DNA of 64,000 nucleotides, taken from the NCBI GenBank assembly GCA_015065545.1, contig SVQA01000005.1, forward strand, positions 62,001-126,000, in the 5' to 3' direction. Under the pieces are notes generated by a model. That model searched no databases, was not told where the DNA came from, and was given only the letters and a program-made list of their open reading frames with translations. Positions 28,743 to 37,550 of this stretch are shown here, piece after piece (the stretch's first letter is position 1; each line of letters opens with the position of its first letter). The position numbers were made by a program, and so were the translations under genes. The DNA is from Oscillospiraceae bacterium (lineage in GTDB: Bacteria; Bacillota; Clostridia; Oscillospirales; Acutalibacteraceae).

Positions 28743-31058
28743 TTAGATGTACATATAGAAATCTTCGCCGATGTCGCTGTCAGGAAGCAGGCCTGCAACC
28801 CATTTCTGAATAGCAGTTGCGTCCTTAACATTAACAGATCCGTTTCCGTCGGCATCTGCCACAGATTCAATGTATTTACTAACCTCAAGACCTGCAACTA
28901 CTTTCTGTATAGCAGTAGCATCTTTAACATTAATCTGGTCATCACCATCTGCGTCACCAAGCTTACCCATATATGTCTCGGTTGATGTCTTCGGAACTGT
29001 TGTAGAAACAGACTCTGTAACAGTTGTAATCTCAGTTGTAGGTTTGGTAGTTGTGGGTTTTGTGGGAACTTCAGGCTCCCAAGGAATAAATGTGGGGTCC
29101 CAGTAGCCAACATTATATTTACCATCTACCATATCATCCATATATACACCGCAGTTGTCGGCAATGTCAAGGTCAACAGTCTGCTGTCCTGCACCATTAT
29201 CATTGATGATAAAGTGTGTGTACTCTGCAGGGATGTATGCTACAAACTGATTCTCGCCAAAGTCATTAACAAGAGCAAACTTCATAGCCATACCGGGCCA
29301 CTCAGACATAACATTTGTTTCTGTCTCCCAAGCATAAATGCTTGCACTGCCCCATCTTGTAGAGAATACAACAGTAGTATAATCATCGTTTACGGGATAC
29401 TCGCCGCCTGATACGTTCACATCCCAGATTGTGGGAACCTTAACGGAATCAGCGTCATCGCTGTAAATACAAGCGATACCTGTAGAGCCGATCTGACCAG
29501 TAAGTCTGCCGCTTGCAACTGTGAACTCGTTACCGGTAAGAGAATCAATATACTTGCCGTCTGCAAGAATGTTTGTGTTAAGAGATACAGACTTTGTTGT
29601 ACCGGAAAGGTTTACAAGAGTAGCACCGTAGTTTACACTATCTGCACGCTCAATAACTGTAACCTTGCTCTGTACAGAGTTGTACTCTGCTGCATCTCCG
29701 AAGAAGTTATCGAAGCGGTTTACAGCCGCAACCTCAGGAAGTGCCCAAGAGGTCTTGTTAGCATCACCAAGAAGGATATTCTGGCAAAGCTTCTCTATAG
29801 CTTCACGGTTCTGACCTGTTGCATCAGAAGGACGGGCAAAATAAATGCCTGTGATTGTCTGGCGTGCTGCAGTAACAGCCCAGATCTTGTTTCTCTGCTG
29901 AATTGTCAGAGAGGATGTACCGCCGTCGATGTATGTATCGTGGCTCTCATTCCACTGAATAACATTCTCTTTTGTAAAGTTATCGTTGGGATAATAAGGA
30001 ATAGAGTTACCTGAGTTACCATTATTGCAAACAGCATCCTTAATGCCCCAGTATGAGCTGGAGTCTGTAACATCCATAAGCTCGGTGTACTCGGAGAAGG
30101 GTCTGCCGTCACCGCACTTGTTGAGGATTTCGCCATAAGCATAGCACTCAACATCCTTGTAGTTCTTTCTCAGCTTCTGGAGTGTATCCTCCCAGAAGTC
30201 AGATGCAAAGAATGTATCGTGTTTTGTTTCGATGTGCTTTGCGGCATCGAAACGGAAGCCATCTGCACCTGCCTCAATAAGCTCTACAAAGTAATCATAG
30301 ATAGTATCCTGAACAAGCTGTAAGCTTGTATCAAGGTCAGGAAGACCTGATGTACAGTGCTGAGTAAGGTCTTCTTCGATGTCATAATCGCTGTAGCCAT
30401 CCCAATAGTTTTCTTTGTATGTCATATTAACCCAAGGGCTGTGGAAAGCTTTAGCCGCAAGGAGCTCAGGCTCAAACTCTGCAGCTCTGGGATTAACGTG
30501 CTTCATGGGGTCTGTGGAAGTATTGTCATAAACACCGATGTGGTCATCATCTGTACCCATGTGGTTGATAACTGCATCAACAATTATCTTAACACCGTAC
30601 TTCTTAGCCTCCTCGCACATTTCAATGAACTCAGCCTTTGTACCGAGAGCGTTATCCTCGGACTCGTTAAGCTGGAAGCCTGCAGGCTGATAGAACATCC
30701 ACCAACCGTTAGGAGCGATACCGTCAACGGGAGCTGCACACACAGCAACACCCTTTGTGGGCATCTTGATTTCATTGGGAGGAGAAATCTGAAGAGTTGT
30801 GAAGCCCTGCTCTGCAACAGTCTTCATAAGAGCTGTAGCATTCTTATAGGACCAGTTCCAAGCCTGAATAATTTTACCGTCGTTAACGGTATCTTCCAGA
30901 CCATAGTTGTTCTCAGGCTTAATAGCTTCAAGGTATCTGTCGTATGTTGACTGCTTAACTTCCTCTGCAGAAACAGTAGGTGCAAAGAACATAACAGTAA
31001 CGCAGGAAACCACAACCATAGCCGAAAGAACTACCGCAAGTAATTTTTTCATTTTCAT
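28743..31058 (-). CDS. Secreted GH13 alpha-amylase with CBM26-like module and dockerin
   Basis: Cleaves alpha-1,4 bonds of starch outside the cell, 771 aa. Signal peptide 1-31 (cut after VSA). GH13 catalytic domain about 45-520 with region I VDAVINH, nucleophile region DGFRFDAAKH, acid/base in AYGEILN, and region IV NESHDTY. A CBM26-like starch-binding module follows near 555-650 (VVFSTRWG, IYAWE, EWPGMAM, FIINDNG, QTVDLDI), then a Thr/Pro linker and a C-terminal dockerin with two INVKDATAIQK-type repeats. It is the nearer of two tandem paralogues and has its own TTGACT-17-TAAAAT promoter. Dockerin binding to a scaffold is inferred. Confidence 0.93.
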   Translation of the reverse strand: MKMKKLLAVVLSAMVVVSCVTVMFFAPTVSAEEVKQSTYDRYLEAIKPENNYGLEDTVNDGKIIQAWNWSYKNATALMKTVAEQGFTTLQISPPNEIKMPTKGVAVCAAPVDGIAPNGWWMFYQPAGFQLNESEDNALGTKAEFIEMCEEAKKYGVKIIVDAVINHMGTDDDHIGVYDNTSTDPMKHVNPRAAEFEPELLAAKAFHSPWVNMTYKENYWDGYSDYDIEEDLTQHCTSGLPDLDTSLQLVQDTIYDYFVELIEAGADGFRFDAAKHIETKHDTFFASDFWEDTLQKLRKNYKDVECYAYGEILNKCGDGRPFSEYTELMDVTDSSSYWGIKDAVCNNGNSGNSIPYYPNDNFTKENVIQWNESHDTYIDGGTSSLTIQQRNKIWAVTAARQTITGIYFARPSDATGQNREAIEKLCQNILLGDANKTSWALPEVAAVNRFDNFFGDAAEYNSVQSKVTVIERADSVNYGATLVNLSGTTKSVSLNTNILADGKYIDSLTGNEFTVASGRLTGQIGSTGIACIYSDDADSVKVPTIWDVNVSGGEYPVNDDYTTVVFSTRWGSASIYAWETETNVMSEWPGMAMKFALVNDFGENQFVAYIPAEYTHFIINDNGAGQQTVDLDIADNCGVYMDDMVDGKYNVGYWDPTFIPWEPEVPTKPTTTKPTTEITTVTESVSTTVPKTSTETYMGKLGDADGDDQINVKDATAIQKVVAGLEVSKYIESVADADGNGSVNVKDATAIQKWVAGLLPDSDIGEDFYMYI

Positions 31059-31164
31059 TGCTAAAACCTCCTAAATATTTATTGTTTCTCTTTATGCAAT
31101 CAATGCAACAAAAAGGTAAGAACAGGCACAATAAACGCTCTGATGCCCATTCATTTCCACTGAT

Positions 31165-31193
31165 ATTTTACCTTAAATCTCCACTAAAGTCAA
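31165..31193 (-). promoter_or_regulatory. Promoter of the downstream amylase (start 31058)
   Basis: Minus-strand TTGACT (31188-31193) and TAAAAT (31165-31170), spacer 17. Confidence 0.7.
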
Positions 31194-31296
31194 TCTACAT
31201 TACCACACTGTTTTACATCTTTTTTATTTCATCTCCTTTTCTCATCTTAAATACAAATAAACAATAGAAAATATCACTTAACAATGTAAAAATTAA

Positions 31297-31326
31297 GAAT
31301 AAAAATCCACCCGCATAGCGGATGGT
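31297..31326 (-). terminator. Terminator-like hairpin upstream of the amylase promoter
   Basis: Minus-strand stem CCATCCGC/GCGGGTGG with a 3-base loop and a T-rich tail. It would stop any read-through from the paralogous upstream gene. Confidence 0.6.
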
Positions 31327-31440
31327 ATTTCATTTTCGGGCATAGCCCTATTTTTACTGGCAACGCACAAGTGCGTTTTTTATTGGCCTGCCAGCCATGC
31401 ATAAATTACTAGTTACCAGTAAACTGGTTTTTTTCAACAA

Positions 31441-31582
31441 CCTCAGCTCCCTCTGACGAGGGAGCTGTTGAGCGAAGCGAAACTGAGGGAGAGAAAACAA
31501 TACTAAGATACACTTTACAGGTATTCTCTCCCTCCGAGTTTTGCTATCGCAAAACCCACCTCCCTCATCAGAGGGAGGCACG
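31441..31582. repeat. Dispersed hairpin repeat, copy C (MITE-like, with inverted arms)
   Basis: The most complete copy. Its left arm (31441-31494) and right arm (31523-31582) are imperfect inverted repeats of each other, meeting at GAGGGAGAGAA...TTCTCTCCCTC, and each arm contains a smaller CCTC(T)...GAGG hairpin. No coding capacity. Confidence 0.75.
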
Positions 31583-31664
31583 ACATTGTTTTATCTTTTC
31601 TTTCTGTTTATCGGTTAACCTCTTTTGAACCACGCGACTATCGCGTGGTTTTCATTATACACCA

Positions 31665-31702
31665 ATAAAAAACACCCCCGGATATGCGGGGGTGAATTTT
31701 TT
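31665..31702. terminator. Bidirectional terminator after the upstream amylase
   Basis: A perfect 8-bp stem CACCCCCG/CGGGGGTG (31673-31680 with 31687-31694) with T-runs on both sides. Confidence 0.88.
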
Positions 31703-31741
31703 ATGGATAATCGTAAAATAAATCGAAAGATTTACTATTGA

Positions 31742-34165
31742 TTACTTACCGATATTGCTGTCTGTAAGGATACCTGCAACCCACTTCTGGATAGCTGTTG
31801 CGTCCTTAACGTTAACGCTGCCGTTCTCGTCTGCATCAGCAACTGCTTCGTTGTAGGAAATAACCTCAAGACCTGCAACTACCTTCTGGATAGCTGTTGC
31901 GTCCTTAACGTTAACCTGACCGTCGCCGTCAGCGTCGCCAAGCTTGAGCTCGGGATCAACAATCTCACCGGGAGTTGTAGTTGTAGCTTCTGTTGTAGTA
32001 GTTGTAGCCTCTTCGCCAAGGAACTCCTTAACTGTGAGCTCAATAAAGTTGGGTGCCCATGTACCGATTGTGTACTTGCCACCGGACTGAGTGGACATAT
32101 ACATACCGGTGCTCTCTGTTACGTCAAGGTCAACAGTCTGAGCGCCGCTGCCGTTGTTGATGATGTAGCAGTCATACTCAACAGGAATCATTGTGTAGAA
32201 CTGGTTCTCACCATACTCGTTCTTAAGAGCAAATGTCATCTCGTTGCCGGGCCAAGAACCGAGGTTCTCTTCTGTGCCGTTCATCCAAGCATAAACATAA
32301 GCCTTTGTCCAAGAGCTCTGTGCGGAGAATACGATTGTGTTTGCACCGGGAACGATGGGATATTCGCCGTTGGAAGCATCCCACTTAGCCATACCCTTGT
32401 AGAGATCATCCATTGTAACCACGGAATCATCGATTACGGGGAATACAGGCTCTGTATCCTCTGCATAGTATACGCAAGCAATACCTGTGGAGCCGATCTG
32501 ACCTGTGAGTGTGCCGCCTGCAACTGTGAACTCGTTGCCTGTAAGAGCATCAATGTAGGAACCATCAGGAAGGTTTCTAACTGTGATGGAAGCTGTCTTG
32601 GAAGTACCTGCAAGGTTAACAAGTGTAGCACCTGCTACAAGTGTCTCTCTGTCAAAACGCTCGATAAGTGTAACCTTATCCTTAGTTCTGCAGAACTCAT
32701 CAGCTGAGCCGAAGAAGTTATCGAACTGGTTTACAGCCTGAACTTCGGGGTTAGCCCAAGATGTTACGTTTGCTTCGCCGAGGATGATGTTTTCACAAAT
32801 CTTCTCAATAGCAGCACGGTTGGTACCTGTTCTGTCATCGGGACGTGCAAAGTAAACGCCTGTGATCTCCTGACGAGCAGCTGTAAGAGCCCAGATCTTG
32901 TTTCTCTGCTGAACTGTGAAGGAGGATGTGCCGCCGTCGATGTATGTATCGTGGGACTCATTCCACTGGATTACGTTCTCTTTTGTAAAGTTAGCATTGG
33001 GATATTTGGGTGTGGGATTACCGCCGTTACCGTTGTTGCAAACAGCGTCCTTGATGCCCCAGAAGGAGCTGGAGTCTGTAACGTCCATAAGCTCTGTGTA
33101 CTCAGAGAAGGGACGCTCGTCACCGCACTTGTTAAGGATTTCGCCATAAGCGAAGCACTCAACGTCGGGATAGTTCTTTCTGAGCTTCTGGAGTGTATCC
33201 TCCCAGAAGTCGGATGCAAAGTATGTGTCGTGAACTGTCTCAATGTGCTTTGCTGCGTCGAAACGGAAGCCGTCTGCACCTGCCTCGATAAGCTCTACAA
33301 GGTAATCATAGATTGTATCCTGAACGAGCTGTGTCTCTGTTGCAAGGTCGGGAAGACCGGATGTACAGTGCTGTGTCAGAGACTCTTCGATGTCATAAGC
33401 AGTAGCGGAGCCGCCTGTCTTGTACTCGGGATAGCCCTGTGCATTGTAGATGATGTTACCCTTAGAGTCTGTCTTGGGAATGGGCTTGCCTGTCTCATCA
33501 TAGAGTCTCATAGCCTGACCCATGTTCTCAACATAAGTCATATCTTTCCAAGGAGAGTGGAATGCCTTAGCTGCAAGGAGCTCGGGCTCGAACTCAGCTG
33601 CTCTGGGGTTAATGTGATCCATAGGATCTACAGAGTCATTTTCGTACTTGCCAACGTGGTCGTCATCAGTACCCATGTGGTTGATAACTGCGTCAACAAG
33701 GATCTTGATGCCGTACTTCTTAGCTTCTGTGCACATCTCAACGAACTCAGCCTTTGTACCGAGAGCATTGTCCTCAGACTCGTTGAGCTGGAAGCCTGCG
33801 GGCTGGTAGAACATCCACCAACCATTGGGAGCGATACCGTCAACGGGAGCTGCACAAACAGCTACACCCTTTGTGGGCATCTTAATCTCATTGGGGGGAG
33901 AGATCTGCATTGTTGTGAAGCCCTGCTCAGCAACCTTGGGCATCATAGCGATTGCATTCTCGTATGACCAGTTCCAAGCCTGGAGGATCTTACCTTCGTT
34001 TACTGTGTCAGTAAGACCGTAGTGGTTCTCGGGCGTAATGGACTCTTCAAACTGTGCGTATGTGTTGTAGCTTGTCTCTTCTGCAGATACAAAGCTCATA
34101 CCAGCTACGCAAGAAAGAACTACCATCAAAGCGAGAACTACGCTAAGTAATCTTTTTGCTTTCAT
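31742..34165 (-). CDS. Secreted GH13 alpha-amylase with CBM26-like module and dockerin (paralogue)
   Basis: Extracellular starch hydrolase, 807 aa. The frame is open 85 codons further upstream, but the protein clearly begins MKAKRLLSVVLALMVV (ATG at 34165, GGAGG 9 bases before), giving a signal peptide ending VSA. The catalytic domain is very close to that of the neighbouring amylase (VDAVINH, DGFRFDAAKH, AYGEILN, NESHDTY) but has about 35 extra residues after the NMGQ segment, before the TQHCTSGLPDL block. A CBM26-like module (VFSAQSSWTKAYVYAW, SWPGNEM, YIINNGSGAQTVDLDV), a Thr-rich linker and a C-terminal dockerin follow. The leader has a perfect 8-bp hairpin at its 5' end. Likely a scaffold-bound amylase. 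Confidence 0.93.
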   Translation of the reverse strand: MKAKRLLSVVLALMVVLSCVAGMSFVSAEETSYNTYAQFEESITPENHYGLTDTVNEGKILQAWNWSYENAIAMMPKVAEQGFTTMQISPPNEIKMPTKGVAVCAAPVDGIAPNGWWMFYQPAGFQLNESEDNALGTKAEFVEMCTEAKKYGIKILVDAVINHMGTDDDHVGKYENDSVDPMDHINPRAAEFEPELLAAKAFHSPWKDMTYVENMGQAMRLYDETGKPIPKTDSKGNIIYNAQGYPEYKTGGSATAYDIEESLTQHCTSGLPDLATETQLVQDTIYDYLVELIEAGADGFRFDAAKHIETVHDTYFASDFWEDTLQKLRKNYPDVECFAYGEILNKCGDERPFSEYTELMDVTDSSSFWGIKDAVCNNGNGGNPTPKYPNANFTKENVIQWNESHDTYIDGGTSSFTVQQRNKIWALTAARQEITGVYFARPDDRTGTNRAAIEKICENIILGEANVTSWANPEVQAVNQFDNFFGSADEFCRTKDKVTLIERFDRETLVAGATLVNLAGTSKTASITVRNLPDGSYIDALTGNEFTVAGGTLTGQIGSTGIACVYYAEDTEPVFPVIDDSVVTMDDLYKGMAKWDASNGEYPIVPGANTIVFSAQSSWTKAYVYAWMNGTEENLGSWPGNEMTFALKNEYGENQFYTMIPVEYDCYIINNGSGAQTVDLDVTESTGMYMSTQSGGKYTIGTWAPNFIELTVKEFLGEEATTTTTEATTTTPGEIVDPELKLGDADGDGQVNVKDATAIQKVVAGLEVISYNEAVADADENGSVNVKDATAIQKWVAGILTDSNIGK

Positions 34166-34201
34166 CGTGAAAAGCCTCCATAAAAAATATTTTGTACCCC
34201 A

Positions 34202-34221
34202 TCTGCATAAGACTATGCAGA
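34202..34221 (-). promoter_or_regulatory. 5' leader hairpin of the upstream amylase mRNA
   Basis: A perfect 8-bp stem TCTGCATA/TATGCAGA with a 4-base loop, about 37 bases before the start codon. It may stabilise the mRNA. No other role is evident. Confidence 0.5.
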
Positions 34222-34262
34222 CAAGCGGCGAAGCATAATACCTCACCTTTTCATACAGCATT

Positions 34263-34291
34263 ATTATACTATATAAATTGCAAAAAGACAA
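34263..34291 (-). promoter_or_regulatory. Promoter of the upstream amylase (start 34165)
   Basis: Minus-strand TTGTCT (34286-34291) and TATAAT (34263-34268), spacer 17. Confidence 0.72.
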
Positions 34292-34393
34292 CAGTTTTTT
34301 GCCATAATTCTTCCCTTTTTTATAAAAGGTGATAAAAGCGGAAGAAAACTGCAAAAGATAATATTTGTACACAAGAAATCCAATAATAATCGT

Positions 34394-34428
34394 AAAAAAA
34401 CCGACTTGCAACAAAGGCAAATCGGTTT
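34394..34428 (-). terminator. Terminator after the 290-aa dockerin gene
   Basis: Stem AAACCGA/TCGGTTT (34398-34404 with 34422-34428) with a T-run on the minus strand. Confidence 0.75.
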
Positions 34429-34454
34429 AATGCAAACTTATTTAAGTAAACATT

Positions 34455-35327
34455 TTATCTATTCTCTGCGGGAAATGAAGAAATAATCCCCGCTGTGTAC
34501 TTCTGCACTGCAGTTGCATCCTTAACGGTAATTCTCAAGTCCCCGTCTACATCTCCGTATAGGCTTTGATTTGCGTCGAAATCAACAAGACCTGCAACAA
34601 ACTTTTGAATCAGTGTTGCATCAACAACATTAACCTTATCGTCAGAGTTCACATCGCCGAATTTGCCTTTGCTCGAAGCAGAAGAAAAAACAACTAAAAC
34701 ATCTGTGGTTTCTGTAATCTGCGGAAGCTCCATCTGAAATCTTGTAATCTTTATAACATCAGTCTGTCCGTATTTTGTAAGGTCAATCGCTTCGCCGTTT
34801 ACAGTAATTGCAGTAATTTCGAAGCCCTCCTGTGCTTCTGCATAGAAAATAAAGTTTTCGCCTACAGGAAGAGAAACAGAGGTTCTGTCGGTTTGAGGCT
34901 CAATTATACTCACACTGCCGTTACCGATGCTTTTAACACTACAGGTATATGTCTGTATTTCATAAGTGATCTTCAGCGAATGGTCAGAACCAAAATTCTC
35001 GATAGTCATATTAAGCTCCTGTGCAGGATCTCCAAACCCCATAGGTACACCGTCATAAACCACTTCTGTAATCACAGAACCAGGCACTGCCTTAATTGTT
35101 ACTTTAATATTTTCACCTTTGGGAATCTGAGTTGTATCTCGGTCGCCGGAAAGAGTAATCTTCTCTTCTGCATATTCAATCAAAACATATCCGTCACCTG
35201 TGGAAACATCCCTTTTAAGATACTCAAACTCGCAAAGCTCCGTGTTCTCCTGTGCACCTACGGTTAAAGAAACTGCAGAAAAAAACATAAAAACACAAAG
35301 AAGCATAGAAATAAATTTTATTTTCAT
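34455..35327 (-). CDS. Secreted dockerin protein of unknown function
   Basis: Probably exported and scaffold-bound, 290 aa. A signal peptide (1-25, cut near VGA) is followed by two repeat-like beta segments (about 60-130 and 130-205), each with a VTIKAVPGSVITEV or FYAEAQEGFEITAI pattern resembling the 'bacterial repeat' (InlB B-type) fold. The C-terminal dockerin spans about 222-285 (VNVVDATLIQK and ITVKDATAVQK repeats). No catalytic motif is visible. It has its own promoter and terminator next to the two amylase genes, so a role in starch binding or spacing is possible but unproven. Confidence 0.82.
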   Translation of the reverse strand: MKIKFISMLLCVFMFFSAVSLTVGAQENTELCEFEYLKRDVSTGDGYVLIEYAEEKITLSGDRDTTQIPKGENIKVTIKAVPGSVITEVVYDGVPMGFGDPAQELNMTIENFGSDHSLKITYEIQTYTCSVKSIGNGSVSIIEPQTDRTSVSLPVGENFIFYAEAQEGFEITAITVNGEAIDLTKYGQTDVIKITRFQMELPQITETTDVLVVFSSASSKGKFGDVNSDDKVNVVDATLIQKFVAGLVDFDANQSLYGDVDGDLRITVKDATAVQKYTAGIISSFPAENR

Positions 35328-35361
35328 ACCATATCCTCCGAGAAAAAAATTCAGTATTCAA

Positions 35362-35390
35362 AGTATATAATAAAACATGGACTTAGTAAA
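35362..35390 (-). promoter_or_regulatory. Promoter of the 290-aa dockerin gene
   Basis: Minus-strand TTTACT (35385-35390) and TATACT (35362-35367), spacer 17. Confidence 0.6.
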
Positions 35391-35502
35391 GCATTCAAAT
35401 TGCGATTTGTAACTTTTACATACACAAAACTTCAAGCAAACCAATAAATATGCAAATAACAAGCAAAGTTTTTCTATCATTTGATTCTTTTTATTTTTAT
35501 CA

Positions 35503-35531
35503 TTGAAAAGAACTTCTATATATGTTATACT
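35503..35531 (+). promoter_or_regulatory. Promoter of the zinc-ribbon membrane protein
   Basis: TTGAAA (35503-35508) and TATACT (35526-35531), spacer 17, about 30 bases before the ribosome site. Confidence 0.65.
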
Positions 35532-35562
35532 TTTTAAATATTATCATACGGAGTTGAAACTA

Positions 35563-35940
35563 ATGAAAACCTGTGAATACTGTGCAAAAGAAATAAGCTA
35601 TCACGAGATGTACTGCTCTGATGCCTGCGAACAAAAACATAATACATATTTCAGAAAACGCACTAAATTCCAAAAAGTTATATCTATAATAAACATATTG
35701 GGTACATTCTCCATTGCAATCGGCATTTTCCTCTATGCCCTGCAAAATCTTGTAGGCTCAATGATGATTGCCTGCGGTGCTCTTGCAATAGGAGTTCTCA
35801 CCTCTCTCCTTCCTGCACCTACAGACAATATGATAAAAAAGCATAAGCTCCAAAAGGCTGTAAAGCTAACAAGATATTTCGGCTTTGTGCTTCTTGCAAT
35901 CGGTATCGGTGCACTTATTTTTGCTTTAACAAAAATTTGA
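35563..35940 (+). CDS. Small zinc-ribbon membrane protein
   Basis: A 125-aa protein of no known family to me. Residues 1-30 carry a Cys-rich motif (CEYCAKEI ... YCSDACEQK) that should bind zinc. Three hydrophobic segments follow (about 40-60, 65-85 and 105-123). Start at ATG 35563 after CGGAGTTG. The frame is open upstream to 35503, but that stretch contains the promoter. Confidence 0.68.
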   Translation: MKTCEYCAKEISYHEMYCSDACEQKHNTYFRKRTKFQKVISIINILGTFSIAIGIFLYALQNLVGSMMIACGALAIGVLTSLLPAPTDNMIKKHKLQKAVKLTRYFGFVLLAIGIGALIFALTKI

Positions 35941-35997
35941 ATAATTTTAAAAAGTCAGTCAAAACTAATAGAGCAAATATAAATAGGAGGTTTTTAT

Positions 35998-36234
35998 ATG
36001 CTCGATAAATTAGCTTTGACGCTTCTTATCATTGGTGGAATCAACTGGGGCAGTGTTGGTCTGTTCCAATTTGACATTGTTGCCTGGATTTGCGGCGGTC
36101 AGACAAGCGTTGTTGCCAGAATCATTTATGCGCTTGTAGGACTTTGTGCTCTTTGGTGCATCACTTTCCTTTTCAGAGAACACGCTGTTACCAGAACTCC
36201 CGACAAGGGCGAACTTACAGGCGACGGCATTTAA
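35998..36234 (+). CDS. DUF378 family membrane protein
   Basis: A 78-aa protein with two transmembrane helices and the DUF378 pattern LLIIGGINWGSVGLFQFD near the N-terminus. Function unknown in the family. Strong ribosome site (ATAGGAGG). It is followed by a symmetrical terminator shared with ackA. Confidence 0.9.
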   Translation: MLDKLALTLLIIGGINWGSVGLFQFDIVAWICGGQTSVVARIIYALVGLCALWCITFLFREHAVTRTPDKGELTGDGI

Positions 36235-36239
36235 AATAA

Positions 36240-36275
36240 AAAGGGCGATAGCAGAAGCTATCGCCCGATTTTATT
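36240..36275. terminator. Bidirectional terminator between the DUF378 gene and ackA
   Basis: A perfect 10-bp stem GGGCGATAGC/GCTATCGCCC with T-rich flanks on both sides. It serves the two converging genes. Confidence 0.9.
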
Positions 36276-36295
36276 ATATAAGCTGAAAAATTAGA

Positions 36296-37504
36296 TTATG
36301 CGTTCTTTTCAACAAGAGCCTTTGTATCTCTTGCGATAACAAGCTCTTCGTTTGTCTCAATAACCCAAACTTCGATTTTAGAATCATCAGCAGAAATTCT
36401 GCCAGTCTTACCTCTTGTTGCCTCGTTAGCAGCATCATCAAGCTTAACACCAAAGAACTTGAGGTAATCACAAACCTCTTTACGAAGCTGTGCCTGATTC
36501 TCACCAAGACCTGCACAGAATACGATACCGTCACAGCCACCGAGAGCTGCCATATATCCGCCTACGTACTTTGCAATCTGATAGTAAAGCATCTCATGTG
36601 CAAGGTGTGCACGCTCGTTGCCCTCTTTCTCTGCTGCAGAAACATCACGGTCATCAGAAGATACACCGGAAATGCCGAGAAGACCGCTCTTCTTGTTGAG
36701 CATCTGGCTCATTTCTTCGGGAGTAAAGCCCTCTTTCTCTGCGATAAATGTAACAACCGAAGGATCAAGACCGCCTGAACGAGTACCCATAAGGAAGCCG
36801 TCAAGGGGTGTAAGACCCATAGATGTGTCGATAACCTTACCGCCGTCAACAGCAGTGATAGAAGAACCGTTACCGATATGGCAGGTAATGAGCTTAAGGT
36901 CTTTGATGTCACGACCCATATTCTTTGCCATTTCACCGCTTACATATCTGTGAGATGTACCGTGGAAACCGTAGCGACGAACCTGATACTTCTCATAATA
37001 CTCATAAGGAACAGCATACATAAATGCCTTCTGGGGCATTGTGGAATGGAATGCTGTATCAAATACTACAACCTCGGGAACGCTGTCACCGAATACGGAG
37101 AGACATCCTCTGATAGCCTGAACGTGACCTGAGTTGTGCAGAGGTGCAAGAGGAATAAGGCTTTCGATACCCTTGATAACTTCTTCGTTAACAATTACAG
37201 ACTCGCTGAAAAGTGCACCGCCCTGAACGATTCTGTGACCGATAGCAGAAACCTCGGAAAGCTCCTTGATAACACCGTACTCGGCATCGAGGAGAGCATC
37301 CTTAACCTGCAGGAATGCAGTCTTATGGTCAGGCATATCGATTTCCTTTGTCATCTGTCTGCCGTCAGCAGTTTTGTGGCCGATAAAAGAACCTGTATTA
37401 CCGATTCTTTCACAGTTACCCTTTGCAAGCATCTGCTCGTTATCCATATCGATAAGCTGATATTTAAGAGAAGAGCTGCCTGCATTAATTACAAGAATTT
37501 TCAT
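36296..37504 (-). CDS. ackA: Acetate kinase
   Basis: Makes ATP and acetate from acetyl phosphate at the end of fermentation, 402 aa. It begins with MKILVINAGSSSLKYQLID, contains the kinase signatures GSSSLKYQ and HIGNGSSITAV, and the catalytic-region motifs FDTAFHSTMP and RYGFHGTSHR. No pta gene lies alongside. Its promoter faces that of tmcAL and the -10 boxes abut. Confidence 0.97.
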   Translation of the reverse strand: MKILVINAGSSSLKYQLIDMDNEQMLAKGNCERIGNTGSFIGHKTADGRQMTKEIDMPDHKTAFLQVKDALLDAEYGVIKELSEVSAIGHRIVQGGALFSESVIVNEEVIKGIESLIPLAPLHNSGHVQAIRGCLSVFGDSVPEVVVFDTAFHSTMPQKAFMYAVPYEYYEKYQVRRYGFHGTSHRYVSGEMAKNMGRDIKDLKLITCHIGNGSSITAVDGGKVIDTSMGLTPLDGFLMGTRSGGLDPSVVTFIAEKEGFTPEEMSQMLNKKSGLLGISGVSSDDRDVSAAEKEGNERAHLAHEMLYYQIAKYVGGYMAALGGCDGIVFCAGLGENQAQLRKEVCDYLKFFGVKLDDAANEATRGKTGRISADDSKIEVWVIETNEELVIARDTKALVEKNA

Positions 37505-37521
37505 AAATCTTCCTCCATTTC

Positions 37522-37550
37522 TTGAATTCGTTATATTTTTAACCTATAAT
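37522..37550 (+). promoter_or_regulatory. Promoter of tmcAL
   Basis: TTGAAT (37522-37527) and TATAAT (37545-37550), spacer 17. Its -10 box ends where the ackA -10 box begins. Confidence 0.6.

Larger units (their letters stand above)
31059..31741. other. 683-bp intergenic region between the two amylase genes
   Basis: No convincing gene. Contents, left to right: the downstream amylase leader and promoter; a minus-strand terminator-like hairpin at 31297-31326; three plus-strand hairpins with T-runs (31363-31381, 31414-31432, 31628-31652); a full dispersed repeat (31441-31582); and the terminator of the upstream amylase at 31665-31702. Confidence 0.65.

Noticed and set aside
31059..31300. CcpA cre site near the amylase promoters
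   Set aside because: No sequence close to TGWAANCGNTNWCA was seen here or upstream of 34165 or 52377.
32951..33967. Plus-strand 338-codon open frame within the amylase
   Set aside because: Antisense shadow of a highly conserved GH13 gene; no start signal and no family resemblance.
34166..34420. 85-codon N-terminal extension of the upstream amylase
   Set aside because: It covers the promoter and leader hairpin. The ATG at 34165 starts a clean signal peptide and has a GGAGG site.
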